Assembly: GCA_049323895.1 (NCBI GenBank)
Contig: JBMOKT010000027.1
Span: 1-62,290 of the forward strand
DNA: 62,290 bases
From: JBMOKT01 sp049323895
GTDB lineage: Bacteria > Bacillota > Peptococcia > Peptococcales > BICA1-8
Reading direction: 5' to 3'
The notes beneath the pieces were generated by a model, which saw only the letters and a program-made list of their open reading frames with translations, was not told where the DNA came from and did not search any database. Made by a program: the position numbers and the translations under genes. Numbering within the stretch: the stretch's first letter is position 1; each line of letters starts with the position of its first letter. Shown here in pieces: positions 24,413 through 34,408 of the stretch.

Positions 24413-25058
24413 CTTTATTTTCCTCCATTATAGGGTTATGTTTTATCGCTTTAGCAGGAGTGCCAACTGCAGTAACGTTGCTTTCAATATCAGAAATTAC
24501 TGTTGCTCCAGAACCAATAATTACGTTACTACCAATACGAATGTTGTTTATTACGTTAGCCCCTACCCCTAACCAGGCATAATCGCCTATTTCAACAGAA
24601 CCGCCTAAATTAACCCCTGGAGATAAATGGACACCTATACCAAGTTTACATTCATGATCAACAGATGTATTAGTATTTATTATACATCCATACCCTAATT
24701 TTGCCTGGGAATTAATAGAGCAATTTGCAAAGACTACGCCCCCTCTTGCAATTTCGGCCTGCTTACTAATAAAAGCACTAGGATGAATTATTGAAGTAAT
24801 ATTAAACCCTAATCCTTCAAAATGCTTCAACATATTTACTCGAATATTATTTTTACCTATTGCGACAATTAAATCAGGGTAGCTATCAATAAATCCTTGT
24901 GCTTCATTAAGCCGCCCAACTACGGGGATATTTATTATCGATTGTGATGCAAAATAATCATCTAAAAAGGCTATCTTATCCCAATTCCCTGTTTCTATGG
25001 CGGTATCTGCAACTACCTTACCATGGCCACCGGCACCTATAATAAGTAATCCACCCAT
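24402..25058 (-). CDS. pglD: Sugar O/N-acetyltransferase (PglD/NeuD-like)
   Basis: 218 residues. N-terminal Rossmann-like sugar-nucleotide domain (LLIIGAGGHGKVVADTAI), then left-handed beta-helix hexapeptide repeats (about 95-205). The catalytic histidine is in TSVDHECKLG. PglD acetylates the 4-amino group to give UDP-2,4-diacetamido-trideoxyhexose. It sits one base from pglC and overlaps pglE, as expected for one pathway. Confidence 0.86.
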   Translation of the reverse strand: MGGLLIIGAGGHGKVVADTAIETGNWDKIAFLDDYFASQSIINIPVVGRLNEAQGFIDSYPDLIVAIGKNNIRVNMLKHFEGLGFNITSIIHPSAFISKQAEIARGGVVFANCSINSQAKLGYGCIINTNTSVDHECKLGIGVHLSPGVNLGGSVEIGDYAWLGVGANVINNIRIGSNVIIGSGATVISDIESNVTAVGTPAKAIKHNPIMEENKDAK

Positions 25059-25649
25059 TTATCTTTCTCCTCTAAACTTTTCTACTGTCGCCTTTCCCTG
25101 CTGGTTTATACCTTCACTTTTAAATATTTTAATAAACGTAATCCATATAATTTTCAAATCTAATAGAAAAGATTGATTATCTACATACCATAAATCAAGC
25201 TTAAATTTATCATCCCAAGATATTGCATTACGCCCATTAACCTGGGCCCAACCTGTAATTCCTGGTCGAACATCGTGCCGTCTAGCTTGCTCTGGGTTAT
25301 ACAACTCTAAATATTCCATCAATAGCGGTCGTGGTCCCACTAAACTCATATCACCTTTAATAACATTAATTAATTGGGGTAACTCATCTAAACTCAACTT
25401 TCTAAGCAATTTTCCAAACGAAGTAAGACGTTTTTCATCGGGAAGCAACTGCCCATTTTTATCTCTATCATCAGTCATACTACGAAATTTGTATAGATAA
25501 AAAAGACTACCCTTTAAACCCGGACGCATTTGTTTAAAAATGACCGGTTTTCCAAGCATTAGCCTTACTAAAAACGCAACAATTATGATTACTGGAAAAA
25601 AAATAATAAATATTAGTAGAGATAAAATTAGGTCAAAGAAGCGTTTCAC
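25059..25649 (-). CDS. pglC: Initiating phosphoglycosyl transferase (PglC-like)
   Basis: 196 residues, the short PglC type: one re-entrant membrane helix (about 6-28), KFRSMTDDRDKNG, then the catalytic LSLDELPQL with the Asp-Glu dyad, and SLVGPRPLL, RPGITGWAQVNGR. It transfers a phospho-sugar, here most simply the diacetamido-trideoxyhexose made by PglF-E-D, to undecaprenyl phosphate, beginning the oligosaccharide on the inner membrane face. This is a second initiating enzyme besides TagO. Confidence 0.9.
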   Translation of the reverse strand: MKRFFDLILSLLIFIIFFPVIIIVAFLVRLMLGKPVIFKQMRPGLKGSLFYLYKFRSMTDDRDKNGQLLPDEKRLTSFGKLLRKLSLDELPQLINVIKGDMSLVGPRPLLMEYLELYNPEQARRHDVRPGITGWAQVNGRNAISWDDKFKLDLWYVDNQSFLLDLKIIWITFIKIFKSEGINQQGKATVEKFRGER

Positions 25650-25652
25650 TTT

Positions 25653-26759
25653 TCAGCCCTCCAAACCTATTTCCCTTAAGATTACTCGATTTACTTTATG
25701 AACATCATATTTTTCTTCAGCAATTATTCTACTTTGATTACCCATCTTATTAATTATTTCAGTATTATTTATAAATATTTCCATTTTCTTGGCTAAGCTA
25801 ACATAGTCTTTAACAGGAACTAAAAATCCATTATCACCATCTGTTACTGTCTCCCTACAACCAGGTGTATCCGTTGTTATAATAGGTCTGCCCATAGCCA
25901 TTGCCTCCAAAACAGAACGGGGTGTTCCTTCTCTATAAGAGGGTAATACATAAACACTGCAATTTTTTATATAAGGTCTAACATCGATTTTTTTACCTAA
26001 ATATTCTATAATCCCTTCCTCTTCCCATTTTTTCACTTCGGTCAATGGAATTGCTGATGGATTAGTATCTGTAGGACCTAAAAGCATAAATCTTACAGAA
26101 GGATACTTGCTTTTAATAATTTTGGCAGACTCTACAAATTCAATTATCCCTTTATCCTTTAATAATCGTGCGATAAGTAAAAAGGAAAGGGGCTTAATAT
26201 TTGCCTCGGAATAATAAAACCTTTCCAGATCGACTCCTGACCCATTTATAATTACTGACTTTTCTTCTTCGATTAATCCAAGAGTAACAAATAAGTTTAA
26301 ATCATCAGGGTTTTGAAAAAAAACTCTTTTATTATATTTTAGAGCTAAACCATACAATATTCTAATAATCCTAGCCAGTAGATTTGTACTGACTTGGGTA
26401 AATACATATCCTAAACCCGTAATCATTGAAAATATTTCCGGAACTCGAGCAAGTACACATGCAAGGGAGCCGTAAATCACAGGTTTTATAGTATATAAAA
26501 TAACCTTTTCGGGCTTAATACTTCTTAATCTTTTATAAAGATAAAATAGCAGATATAAATCTTTAACTGGATTTGTTCCTGTTCTATGCAATGGTATAGA
26601 CTCAAATCTTGCTCCTAAAGAAGCAATTTCTTGTTCAACACCTGTTTCCGGAGCCATTGCAATTACTTGATTGCCTGCTGATATTAAATCCTTTATTAAG
26701 TGCCCTCGGAAATTTATTAAAGATTTCGAATACCCACCAATAATAACTATCTTTCCCAC
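25653..26759 (-). CDS. Glycosyltransferase family 4 (PglA-like)
   Basis: 368 residues from GTG 26759, chosen because TAGGAG lies seven bases upstream; the frame also extends to 26798 but without a site. Two Rossmann-like domains: VIIGGYSKSLINFRGHLIKD at the N-terminus and SVYVLPSYREGTPRSVLEAMAMGRP (donor-site E-x7-E) near 290. Its position directly before pglC suggests that it adds the second sugar to the PglC product. Acceptor and donor are inferred from context. Confidence 0.82.
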   Translation of the reverse strand: MGKIVIIGGYSKSLINFRGHLIKDLISAGNQVIAMAPETGVEQEIASLGARFESIPLHRTGTNPVKDLYLLFYLYKRLRSIKPEKVILYTIKPVIYGSLACVLARVPEIFSMITGLGYVFTQVSTNLLARIIRILYGLALKYNKRVFFQNPDDLNLFVTLGLIEEEKSVIINGSGVDLERFYYSEANIKPLSFLLIARLLKDKGIIEFVESAKIIKSKYPSVRFMLLGPTDTNPSAIPLTEVKKWEEEGIIEYLGKKIDVRPYIKNCSVYVLPSYREGTPRSVLEAMAMGRPIITTDTPGCRETVTDGDNGFLVPVKDYVSLAKKMEIFINNTEIINKMGNQSRIIAEEKYDVHKVNRVILREIGLEG

Positions 26760-26785
26760 TAAAATACTCCTAACTACAAGTGTAA

Positions 26786-28075
26786 TTATAATCTCCAAAG
26801 TTTGATGCTATCCGGACATTTAATTGGACTAAGTGAGCTTTTTATATCTACTACTACGCCCGGTTTATTTTTCATAATCGAGGAGATTAGGTCCCATCCC
26901 TTTTCTACATATTCTTTATGAGTAACTGCATATACAACTGAATCTGCAGGTTTTAATTGATCTATAGGAATTAAGTCAATGCCGTATTCTGTATGAGCTT
27001 CTTCACTCCTGGCAAGAGGGTCGGTAACTTGTACACTGATGCCATACTCTTTTAACTCGTTAACGATATCAATCACTTTAGTGTTCCTTAAATCAGACAC
27101 ATTTTCTTTAAAGGTTATCCCTAGGATTGTTACAATTGACCCTTGTATAGCTATATTCTTTTTAATCATTTCCTTGACCAGGGATGAGGCTACAAATTTA
27201 CCCATACTGTCATTTATTCTTCTGCCCGCTAGAATTACCTGGGGATGATAACCAATCATTTCGGCCTTATGGGTTAAATAATAGGGATCCACCCCGATAC
27301 AGTGGCCTCCCACTAATCCCGGTGTAAACTTTAGAAAATTCCATTTTGTATCGGCAGCCTTTAATACTTCGATAGTATCAATGTCTAATTTATCAAAAAT
27401 CATCGCCAGTTCATTCATTAAAGCAATATTTAAATCCCTTTGAGTATTCTCAATTACTTTTGCCGCTTCAGCAACTTTAATTGATGACGCACGATAAACA
27501 CCTGCTTCAACTACTTCCTCGTATACTTTTGCGATAATATCTAATGTTCTTTCATCTTGGCCTGAAACAACTTTAATAATTTTCTTGAACGTATGCTCTT
27601 TATCCCCTGGATTAATTCTCTCCGGTGAGTACCCAACAAAGAATTCTCTTCCAAACTTTAATCCCGAATGCTTCTCTAAGATAGGAACACAAACCTCTTC
27701 TGTTGCCCCAGGATATACAGTAGACTCATAAACAATAATGGTTCCTTTTTGCATATACTTACCTACAGTCTCTGAAGCTTTAATCAAAGGGGTTAAATCA
27801 GGCTGTTTTGCTTCATTAATAGGGGTTGGTACTGCAACTATAATAAAATTACATTCCCGTAACATAACTGGATCAGTTGTATAATTAATTCTTGTTTGAG
27901 CTAATTCTTCTTGGGGTATCTCACCAGTATAATCTATGTTTCGCTGTAAAGTTTCAATCCTATGCTTGCTAATATCGAATCCTACAATAGGTTGGGATTC
28001 ACCAAATGCTACTGCAATAGGAAGTCCAACATAACCTAATCCTACAATTGCAACTTTTCTTTCCACACTTCTCAC
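26786..28075 (-). CDS. UDP-N-acetylhexosamine 6-dehydrogenase (TviB/WbpO-like)
   Basis: 429 residues. NAD-binding VAIVGLGYVGLPIA at the start; YESTVYPGATEEVCVPILE and GYSPERINPGD are typical of the TviB/WbpO branch; catalytic cysteine in VGGHCIGVDPYY (near 265). It oxidises C6 of UDP-GlcNAc or UDP-GalNAc twice to the uronic acid. This gives the substrate for the WbpB-E-D enzymes encoded 22 kb upstream in the same operon. Ends 26 bases inside the region preceding the next gene's start. Confidence 0.87.
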   Translation of the reverse strand: MRSVERKVAIVGLGYVGLPIAVAFGESQPIVGFDISKHRIETLQRNIDYTGEIPQEELAQTRINYTTDPVMLRECNFIIVAVPTPINEAKQPDLTPLIKASETVGKYMQKGTIIVYESTVYPGATEEVCVPILEKHSGLKFGREFFVGYSPERINPGDKEHTFKKIIKVVSGQDERTLDIIAKVYEEVVEAGVYRASSIKVAEAAKVIENTQRDLNIALMNELAMIFDKLDIDTIEVLKAADTKWNFLKFTPGLVGGHCIGVDPYYLTHKAEMIGYHPQVILAGRRINDSMGKFVASSLVKEMIKKNIAIQGSIVTILGITFKENVSDLRNTKVIDIVNELKEYGISVQVTDPLARSEEAHTEYGIDLIPIDQLKPADSVVYAVTHKEYVEKGWDLISSIMKNKPGVVVDIKSSLSPIKCPDSIKLWRL

Positions 28076-28084
28076 CTCTTAAAT

Positions 28085-29110
28085 TTATCTTATGCCATAG
28101 TAATCCTTATACCAATGAATAAACCGCTTAATTCCTTCCTCTATAGATACTTTGGGTTGATAGCCTGTATCAATAACTAAATCATCTATATCCGCATAGG
28201 TATCTGCTACATCTCCAGGCTGCATAGGGAGGAATTCTTTGATTGCTACAATATCTAATTCTTTCTCAATTATACTAATAAAATCTAATAATTCTACAGG
28301 GTTATTGTTACCAATATTGTATAATCTAAATGGTGCATTACTAGTGCCTGGGTCCGGATTTTCCCCTGACCATGATGGATTTGGTTCCGGTTTTCTACCA
28401 ATTACGCCAATTATCCCTTCAATAATATCATCAATATAGGTAAAATCCCTTTTCATTTTACCAAAATTAAATACTTGAATTTTTTCTCCCTGTAAAATTG
28501 CTTTGGTAAATATATGTAGAGCCATATCCGGCCTACCCCAGGGTCCATACACAGTAAAGAAGCGCAAACCAGTAGTAGGTATCCTGTATAGGTGACTATA
28601 GGTATGTGCTATTAATTCATTAGCCTTCTTTGTTGCAGCATATAGACTTATGGGATGGTCAACATTATCGTGTACAGAAAAGGGCATTTTTTTATTTGCT
28701 CCATATACTGAGCTGGACGACGCATAAATTAAATGCTCCACATTATAATGTCTGCAACCCTCTAAAACATTTAAGAAGCCAACTAGGTTAGCATCAATGT
28801 ATGCTCTGGGATTATCAAGACTATAACGAACACCGGCTTGTGCCGCTAAATTAACTACATACCTTGGCTGATTTTTTATAAAAATCTCTTTTACCCTACT
28901 ATCATCTTCCAATGATACTTTTATGAAAGTAAATTTCTCATAATCATTCAATTGGGAAAGTCGATTTTCTTTTAGTTTAACATCATAATAGTCGTTTAAA
29001 TTATCTATACCAACTACACGATATCCTAAACTTAATAGCTTTTTAGCTAAATGGAAACCAATAAAACCCGCTGTGCCAGTAACCAGGAAATCTTTTATCA
29101 AGTCATACAC
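28085..29110 (-). CDS. UDP-uronate 4-epimerase-like enzyme
   Basis: 341 residues, short-chain dehydrogenase/epimerase. FLVTGTAGFIGFHLAKKL binds NAD; IDNLNDYYDVKLKENRL is typical of UDP-glucuronate 4-epimerases (CapI/LpsL type); active site SSVYGANKK and YAATKKANE (YxxxK). It probably interconverts a UDP-gluco/galacto-uronic acid, possibly acting on the product of the adjacent dehydrogenase, as TviB and TviC do. Substrate is inferred. Confidence 0.84.
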   Translation of the reverse strand: MYDLIKDFLVTGTAGFIGFHLAKKLLSLGYRVVGIDNLNDYYDVKLKENRLSQLNDYEKFTFIKVSLEDDSRVKEIFIKNQPRYVVNLAAQAGVRYSLDNPRAYIDANLVGFLNVLEGCRHYNVEHLIYASSSSVYGANKKMPFSVHDNVDHPISLYAATKKANELIAHTYSHLYRIPTTGLRFFTVYGPWGRPDMALHIFTKAILQGEKIQVFNFGKMKRDFTYIDDIIEGIIGVIGRKPEPNPSWSGENPDPGTSNAPFRLYNIGNNNPVELLDFISIIEKELDIVAIKEFLPMQPGDVADTYADIDDLVIDTGYQPKVSIEEGIKRFIHWYKDYYGIR

Positions 29111-29147
29111 CCCATCTTCAATACTGTAAATCTAGTTTATTAATCTA

Positions 29148-31094
29148 TTATCTACTATACTGCTCTTGCAGCCACATTTCAAATATAAGAATTGACCAAA
29201 GCTCATGGTGCCAGTCGTATTTCCCTGATATATGTTCATTCCACTTATCCCAAATTGGTTCCGGTGCAAAATACCCTTCTCTCCGGACTTTTTCGGGTGA
29301 TAATAAATCCTCAGCCCAAGATTTTAAAGGTCCCCGTAACCAACTATCAATGGGAACACCAAAACCCATTTTTGGACTATTAATGAGCTCCGAGGGTATA
29401 TAACGATATAAAAGCTGCCTTAAAATCCATTTGCCTTGTCCATTTTTTATTTTCATTGATAATGGAAGACGCCAACCGAATTCAACAACTCGGTGATCTA
29501 AATATGGCACCCTTGACTCCAAGCTAACCCCCATACATGCTCTATCTACCTTGACAAGAATATCATCAGGAAGGTAAGTTAGTAAGTCTAAATACATCAT
29601 CGTTTCTGAAAAATTTAATTTAGGAAGCTGACTGTTATTTTGATTTGGTTCATTCGAGCCAATAACAACAGAGGATGGATTTTTCCAACTGGAAACTAAG
29701 TTTTTATACATTGAATAGGGGCTATCTACATTTAATATTCCAGCTAACTTATGAATTTTATTACCAGGAAGCCTTAATCGATATTTTGCAGGAAGAACCT
29801 TATTTAAATGTTCATAAACATTGTCCCAGGCTTTTGGTGGAACATCTGTTAATAAATTGGAAATATTATTGCGCAAAAACAGAGGCATTTTATTAATCTT
29901 CTGCCATATATTGTTTGCCCAATAATGCCTGTTATACCCGCCAAAAATTTCATCCCCACCATCACCAGAAAGGCTTACAGTTACCTTTGTCCTCGTAAGT
30001 TGCGCCACTAAGAGTGTAGGTATCTGAGAGGAGTCTGCAAATGGTTCATCATATAAGTTTGCTAACTTTGGAATTACCTCCATGGCTTCATAGGGTTGAA
30101 CATACAATTCTGTATGGTCAGTTCCGAGATAGTTAGCTATCCTCTTGGCATCATGGGCCTCATTGTACTTTTCTTCATTAAAACCGATAGTAAAAGTTCT
30201 TACCCTATTGCTACTTTGAGACTGCATTAAAGCTACTATTGTTGAAGAATCAATCCCCCCTGAAAGGAAAGCCCCTAAAGGAACATCGGAAATCATCTGC
30301 TTTTTTACTACATCCTTAAGTAAATTGTCCAGTTCCCCGATGGCTTCTTCTTCTGTCCCCATATATGGATTTTCTTTAGCCGATTGAATTACTTTATCTG
30401 CTGACCAATACGGCATAGGTTTTGGTTGACTTTGTTGATTATCATCTATTACCAAAAAGTGACCAGGAGGTAGTTTGAAAATATCTTTATAGATTGAATA
30501 GGGTGTTGGAATATAGTTGTATCTTAAATATAACGCGAGGATATCACGATTTATTTCTTTGACAAAATCGGGATGTGCATTTAAGGCTTTTAGTTCGGAA
30601 GCAAATAAAAAAGTTTGTCCCATCCATCCGTAGTATAGAGGCTTTTCTCCCAATCGATCTCTAACTAGGTAGAGTTTCCTTTCTTTCCGGTCCCATAAAG
30701 CAAAGGCAAACATGCCAATGGCAATTTCTAAGGCCTTTTCCAGTCCCCATTCTTCTATAGCTGACACTAGTATCTCTGTATCAGAATGACCACGAAAAGA
30801 AAAACCTCTTTTCTCAAGGTCCTTGCGGATTTGTTGAAAGTTATAAATCTCTCCATTAAATGTAATTACATAACGGCTGCTAGCAGAAACCATGGGCTGG
30901 TGACCCTCCGGTGAGAGATCAATTATGGAAAGACGCCTGTGTCCAAAGGTTATAGTGCCTTCTGGATCGAACCAAATCCCTAAGTCATCAGGTCCCCGAT
31001 GACTTAGGGTTTCGGCCATTGCCGCAATTATATTTTTTTTATGTTCCTGTGCATACTTGTAATTCTGCACAAGAAACCCAACTATTCCACACAT
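29148..31094 (-). CDS. asnB: AsnB-like glutamine-dependent amidotransferase
   Basis: 648 residues. N-terminal glutaminase with catalytic Cys2 (MCGIVGF), RLSIIDLSPEGHQPM, FNGEIYNF, GHSDTEIL; C-terminal synthetase with LSGGIDSSTIVALM (PP-loop) near 262. It is like asparagine synthetase B, but inside a glycan operon such paralogues usually amidate a sugar carboxyl (WbpS-like). With several uronic-acid genes nearby this role is likely. It could alternatively make asparagine. Confidence 0.85.
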   Translation of the reverse strand: MCGIVGFLVQNYKYAQEHKKNIIAAMAETLSHRGPDDLGIWFDPEGTITFGHRRLSIIDLSPEGHQPMVSASSRYVITFNGEIYNFQQIRKDLEKRGFSFRGHSDTEILVSAIEEWGLEKALEIAIGMFAFALWDRKERKLYLVRDRLGEKPLYYGWMGQTFLFASELKALNAHPDFVKEINRDILALYLRYNYIPTPYSIYKDIFKLPPGHFLVIDDNQQSQPKPMPYWSADKVIQSAKENPYMGTEEEAIGELDNLLKDVVKKQMISDVPLGAFLSGGIDSSTIVALMQSQSSNRVRTFTIGFNEEKYNEAHDAKRIANYLGTDHTELYVQPYEAMEVIPKLANLYDEPFADSSQIPTLLVAQLTRTKVTVSLSGDGGDEIFGGYNRHYWANNIWQKINKMPLFLRNNISNLLTDVPPKAWDNVYEHLNKVLPAKYRLRLPGNKIHKLAGILNVDSPYSMYKNLVSSWKNPSSVVIGSNEPNQNNSQLPKLNFSETMMYLDLLTYLPDDILVKVDRACMGVSLESRVPYLDHRVVEFGWRLPLSMKIKNGQGKWILRQLLYRYIPSELINSPKMGFGVPIDSWLRGPLKSWAEDLLSPEKVRREGYFAPEPIWDKWNEHISGKYDWHHELWSILIFEMWLQEQYSR

Positions 31095-31137
31095 TTAGTT
31101 ACCCCGCTTATAATCAAGGATTTTTTAAGATTAAAAG

Positions 31138-32238
31138 TTATTTTCTAAATACATCTACAATGATTTGGGCAATTCTTTTGGCAGCTGTCCCTCCCCCATA
31201 TAGGTAATTATCTACTGCCAAACTATTTTTTTGCTTGATACTACCTATGATTTTATCGATGGAATTTGTTAAATCTTTGGGGGGTATTAAATAATTCCAA
31301 CCATTATCCACTAATTCAACCCATTCAGTTTCTTTTCTAAGTGTAAAGCAAGGAATCCGGTGGAAAAAAGCTTCCTTTTGAACCCCTCCCGAATCAGTTA
31401 AAATCAATATGGCATTTTTTTCTAACATCATAATGTCCAAATAGCCCAGAGGTTCTATTAGCTTAATCGACTCATTAGCCATTTCCCACAATCCATTTAC
31501 TTTTAATGCATGTTGTGTCCGTGGGTGTATCGGCATAATAATAGGGTAGTACTGAGCTATAACAGCTAATCCCTTAAAAACATCAGCAAGGTTCTCCTTA
31601 TTATCCGTATTCTCTGCCCGATGTATAGTAGTTAATATATATGGTTTATTTTCAATATTTAACTCTTTGAGAATTGTACTTCTTTCCTCTGCCCTCACGC
31701 TAAAGTATAGGGTGCTGTCATACATCACGTCGCCTACCAAAAAAACCTTACTTTCATTAATACCTTCTTTAGATAAATTTTCTACAGCCGTTTTAGTAGG
31801 GGCAAATAATAATTCAGAAAGATGGTCAGTCAAAATTCGATTTATTTCTTCAGGCATGGTTCTATTAAAAGATCTTAATCCTGCTTCTATGTGTATACAT
31901 GGAATTAGCAGCTTACAAGCAGCTAAAGCACCGGCTAAAGTTGAGTTAGTATCACCATAAACTATTACACCATCTGGCTTTTCCTTTAATAATTCTTTTT
32001 CGATTGCTTCAAGCATGCGTCCAGTCTGTGCACCATGGTTCCCGGAGCCTATAGATAGTTTAATATCGGGCCTGGGAATTTCCATCTCATCAAAGAAAAT
32101 ATCTGACATATTTTTATCATAATGCTGCCCTGTATGAAGTATAATCTCCTTAATATACCCTGTGGATTGTAAAGCCTGTGAAACCACAGCTGCTTTAATA
32201 AATTGAGGGCGTGCTCCTAAGATTGTTACAAATTTCAA
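31138..32238 (-). CDS. wecB: UDP-GlcNAc 2-epimerase family (WecB/WbpI-like)
   Basis: 366 residues. N-terminus TILGARPQFIKAAVVSQAL, then HTGQHYDKNMSD, GDTNSTLAGALAA, HIEAGLRSF, DSGGVQKEA: all hallmark blocks of the non-hydrolysing 2-epimerases. Start TTG 32238 with AAGGGG. It turns UDP-GlcNAc into UDP-ManNAc or, as WbpI, the diacetamido-glucuronate into the manno form. The other Wbp genes in the operon make the WbpI role attractive, but sequence alone does not decide. Confidence 0.88.
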   Translation of the reverse strand: MKFVTILGARPQFIKAAVVSQALQSTGYIKEIILHTGQHYDKNMSDIFFDEMEIPRPDIKLSIGSGNHGAQTGRMLEAIEKELLKEKPDGVIVYGDTNSTLAGALAACKLLIPCIHIEAGLRSFNRTMPEEINRILTDHLSELLFAPTKTAVENLSKEGINESKVFLVGDVMYDSTLYFSVRAEERSTILKELNIENKPYILTTIHRAENTDNKENLADVFKGLAVIAQYYPIIMPIHPRTQHALKVNGLWEMANESIKLIEPLGYLDIMMLEKNAILILTDSGGVQKEAFFHRIPCFTLRKETEWVELVDNGWNYLIPPKDLTNSIDKIIGSIKQKNSLAVDNYLYGGGTAAKRIAQIIVDVFRK

Positions 32239-32258
32239 TTAAACAACCCCTTAAAATA

Positions 32259-33473
32259 TCATTTTAAAGAATCTGAAAAGATCTCGAATAAATTTTTTGC
32301 TACTTCTTCTGGTTCAAATTCATTAGGACGGCTAAACTTCCTATTTTTATATTTAGGATACTCTTTTACCAAGTTAATAAAAAACTTGCCTAATAGTTCT
32401 ATATCCTTATGGGTAAAGCAAAAATGCCCATGCTTACTTAAAATGTCCCAAGAAACTCCCTCATTAGGGGTAATGGAAATTATTGGTTTTTTTGCAGCCA
32501 AATAATCTACTAACTTGGATGGTAAAAAAACGCTACCCTGAATGTCTGCATCAATAAGTAAAAGCATATCGGAAAATTTAATATATTTCAAAGCTTCACC
32601 TTGTGGTACAGGCTCAGTGTGGATGATTAGACCTTCAAGATTATATTTACTAATATTATTTTTCCATTTAGGGGGCAATTCTCCTACAAGACGGATTTCT
32701 ATTTTGCCCTTTAAGTCATTTTGTATAGCAGTGGCATATGCAAGGGCTTTAAATAAAGGTTCCGGCGTCCTAATCCCATAAAAATTACCGGTATAAGTAA
32801 TAGTTAAAGGACCTGGGGTCGCATCTTCTATGCATTCCTGTTGATCTTCCGGATAGATATGGGACAAAACTCGCCACCGGTCTTCGGTACTAGGATAACT
32901 CTTAATAAATTGATTTTTCATCCTTTCCGTAACACAGGTTAATATCGTGGCATTATCCAACACTTTTTTTTCCCACTGAAGATTTATACTACTATACATT
33001 ATTGCATATGGATTACTACTCCATGGGTCACTAAATGAAGCAACCCAGGGGATATCAGGAAATTCTCTTTTTAAGGCTAAGGCCACTAGGTGGGAGGAAT
33101 AGGGCTGGGCTCTAGACCAGATAATTATTTTTTCTTTGTTTTTAAGTAAATTATTAATAATATCTTTACCTTTTCGAATAGCCGGTCCAATCCACCCTTT
33201 TCTTGTATCGGGAAAATACCTGGATTCTTTATTCAATAAATATAACGGGGTATACAAATATTCTATAGAAAAGGCCTCATAGCGATAATAATTATCAATG
33301 CCTATATTCTTATCCTTTTTCCCATAGCTAGAAATTGGCTTTACAGTTAAAATGGAGAGGTTATGGTTGAGTTGAGGAAAATATTTGTTTATAGCATTTA
33401 CTGCCCGCTCGGCTTGCATTGCTTCAGGAGCTAGCAAGGGTGGAAAAAAGTAAGATATCAATAAAACATGCAT
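32259..33473 (-). CDS. Glycosyltransferase (GT4-like)
   Basis: About 404 residues from ATG 33473, with GAGGAGG upstream; the frame extends further 5' into the neighbouring gene without better support. Begins HVLLISYFFPPLLAPEAMQA, a form of the GT4 N-terminal donor-free domain. The middle has ILTVKP and WSRAQPYSSHLVALAL; the C-terminal half includes GPLTITYTGNFYGIRTPEPL and LVDYLAAKKPIISITPNEG. GT-B fold likely. Donor and acceptor unknown. Confidence 0.75.
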   Translation of the reverse strand: MHVLLISYFFPPLLAPEAMQAERAVNAINKYFPQLNHNLSILTVKPISSYGKKDKNIGIDNYYRYEAFSIEYLYTPLYLLNKESRYFPDTRKGWIGPAIRKGKDIINNLLKNKEKIIIWSRAQPYSSHLVALALKREFPDIPWVASFSDPWSSNPYAIMYSSINLQWEKKVLDNATILTCVTERMKNQFIKSYPSTEDRWRVLSHIYPEDQQECIEDATPGPLTITYTGNFYGIRTPEPLFKALAYATAIQNDLKGKIEIRLVGELPPKWKNNISKYNLEGLIIHTEPVPQGEALKYIKFSDMLLLIDADIQGSVFLPSKLVDYLAAKKPIISITPNEGVSWDILSKHGHFCFTHKDIELLGKFFINLVKEYPKYKNRKFSRPNEFEPEEVAKNLFEIFSDSLK

Positions 33474-33496
33474 ACAAAAATCGCCTCCTCTCTGGT

Positions 33497-34369
33497 TCAT
33501 GATAATAATTTGGAACAAATCTCCTCATATGTTTGAATCAGTATTTGTTCACTTTTATTAAGAATCTTACATATGTGCAGGTATTCATTTCTAACCGAGA
33601 AATCTGCGGGATCAAAATAAAAATTTGCATAGGATTTATTCTTTATGGCTTCCTGGATAATAAAAGCAAAATCTTCAACCATATTACGTCCTTTTTCCAT
33701 TAAAGGCTTCCGCTTATTAAAATAATTCCAACTATCAAAAGAAGCCCAAGGCTTAAATGGAATTGTACTAACTGGAATTTCTATGATATTACTCTCTTTT
33801 TCCAACCAAATATTACATAATCCATAATTATTCGTAGTTAAAACTGACGAACTAAACTTATAACCAATTTGCATCAAAGTATTATATACATCAAAAACAT
33901 GTTGATTTCCAAAATGAGGAGTTCTAAAACCTATGATTTTTTTCCCTAATACGTCTTCTAACGCATTATTACCTTCCACTATTTCTTGCATTCTTTTAGT
34001 TTTTGATAACTTTGCAAAACGGTCCAAGTTTAGTTCAATATTATCAGGATGAGAGAAACTATGATTTGTTATCTCGTGGCGTTCATTGGATATATCGCGG
34101 TGAATTTCGGGATATCTTTTTGCCCAAATACCTACACAAGCGAAGCTAGCCTTAATCTTATGCTTTTCAAGCAACTCAAGCACTTTGGGTATAGCTAAAA
34201 CATCTTTTTCATAATCAATATCAAATGAGACGGTTACTAATCCCTTACCGGAATTATCTTTTACTGTTATAGGTGTAAATATATTTTTAAAGGCTTTTTT
34301 TCGTGAGAGACTAAGAGTTATTCTAGAAACGTTGGGATTTATTAAAAAATTAAATGCTTTCTCTTTCAA
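33497..34369 (-). CDS. Polysaccharide deacetylase-family protein
   Basis: 290 residues. NodB-type motifs: VTVSFDIDYEKD (motif 1, Asp), ITNHSFSHPD (His-x3-His metal ligands, near 130) and IGFRTPHFG (motif 3). It would remove N-acetyl groups or similar from a sugar or lipid-linked glycan. There is no signal peptide, so it may act in the cytoplasm on a precursor. It sits among glycosyltransferases and overlaps the neighbouring frame slightly. Confidence 0.82.
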   Translation of the reverse strand: MKEKAFNFLINPNVSRITLSLSRKKAFKNIFTPITVKDNSGKGLVTVSFDIDYEKDVLAIPKVLELLEKHKIKASFACVGIWAKRYPEIHRDISNERHEITNHSFSHPDNIELNLDRFAKLSKTKRMQEIVEGNNALEDVLGKKIIGFRTPHFGNQHVFDVYNTLMQIGYKFSSSVLTTNNYGLCNIWLEKESNIIEIPVSTIPFKPWASFDSWNYFNKRKPLMEKGRNMVEDFAFIIQEAIKNKSYANFYFDPADFSVRNEYLHICKILNKSEQILIQTYEEICSKLLS

Positions 34370-34408
34370 TTTTATTCTCCTTAATCATGTAAATATTTTA
34401 GCTTGTTA

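Noticed and set aside
29148..31094. asnB taken as plain housekeeping asparagine synthetase
   Set aside because: Possible, but its place inside a long glycan operon with uronic-acid genes makes sugar amidation at least as likely; left open in the entry.
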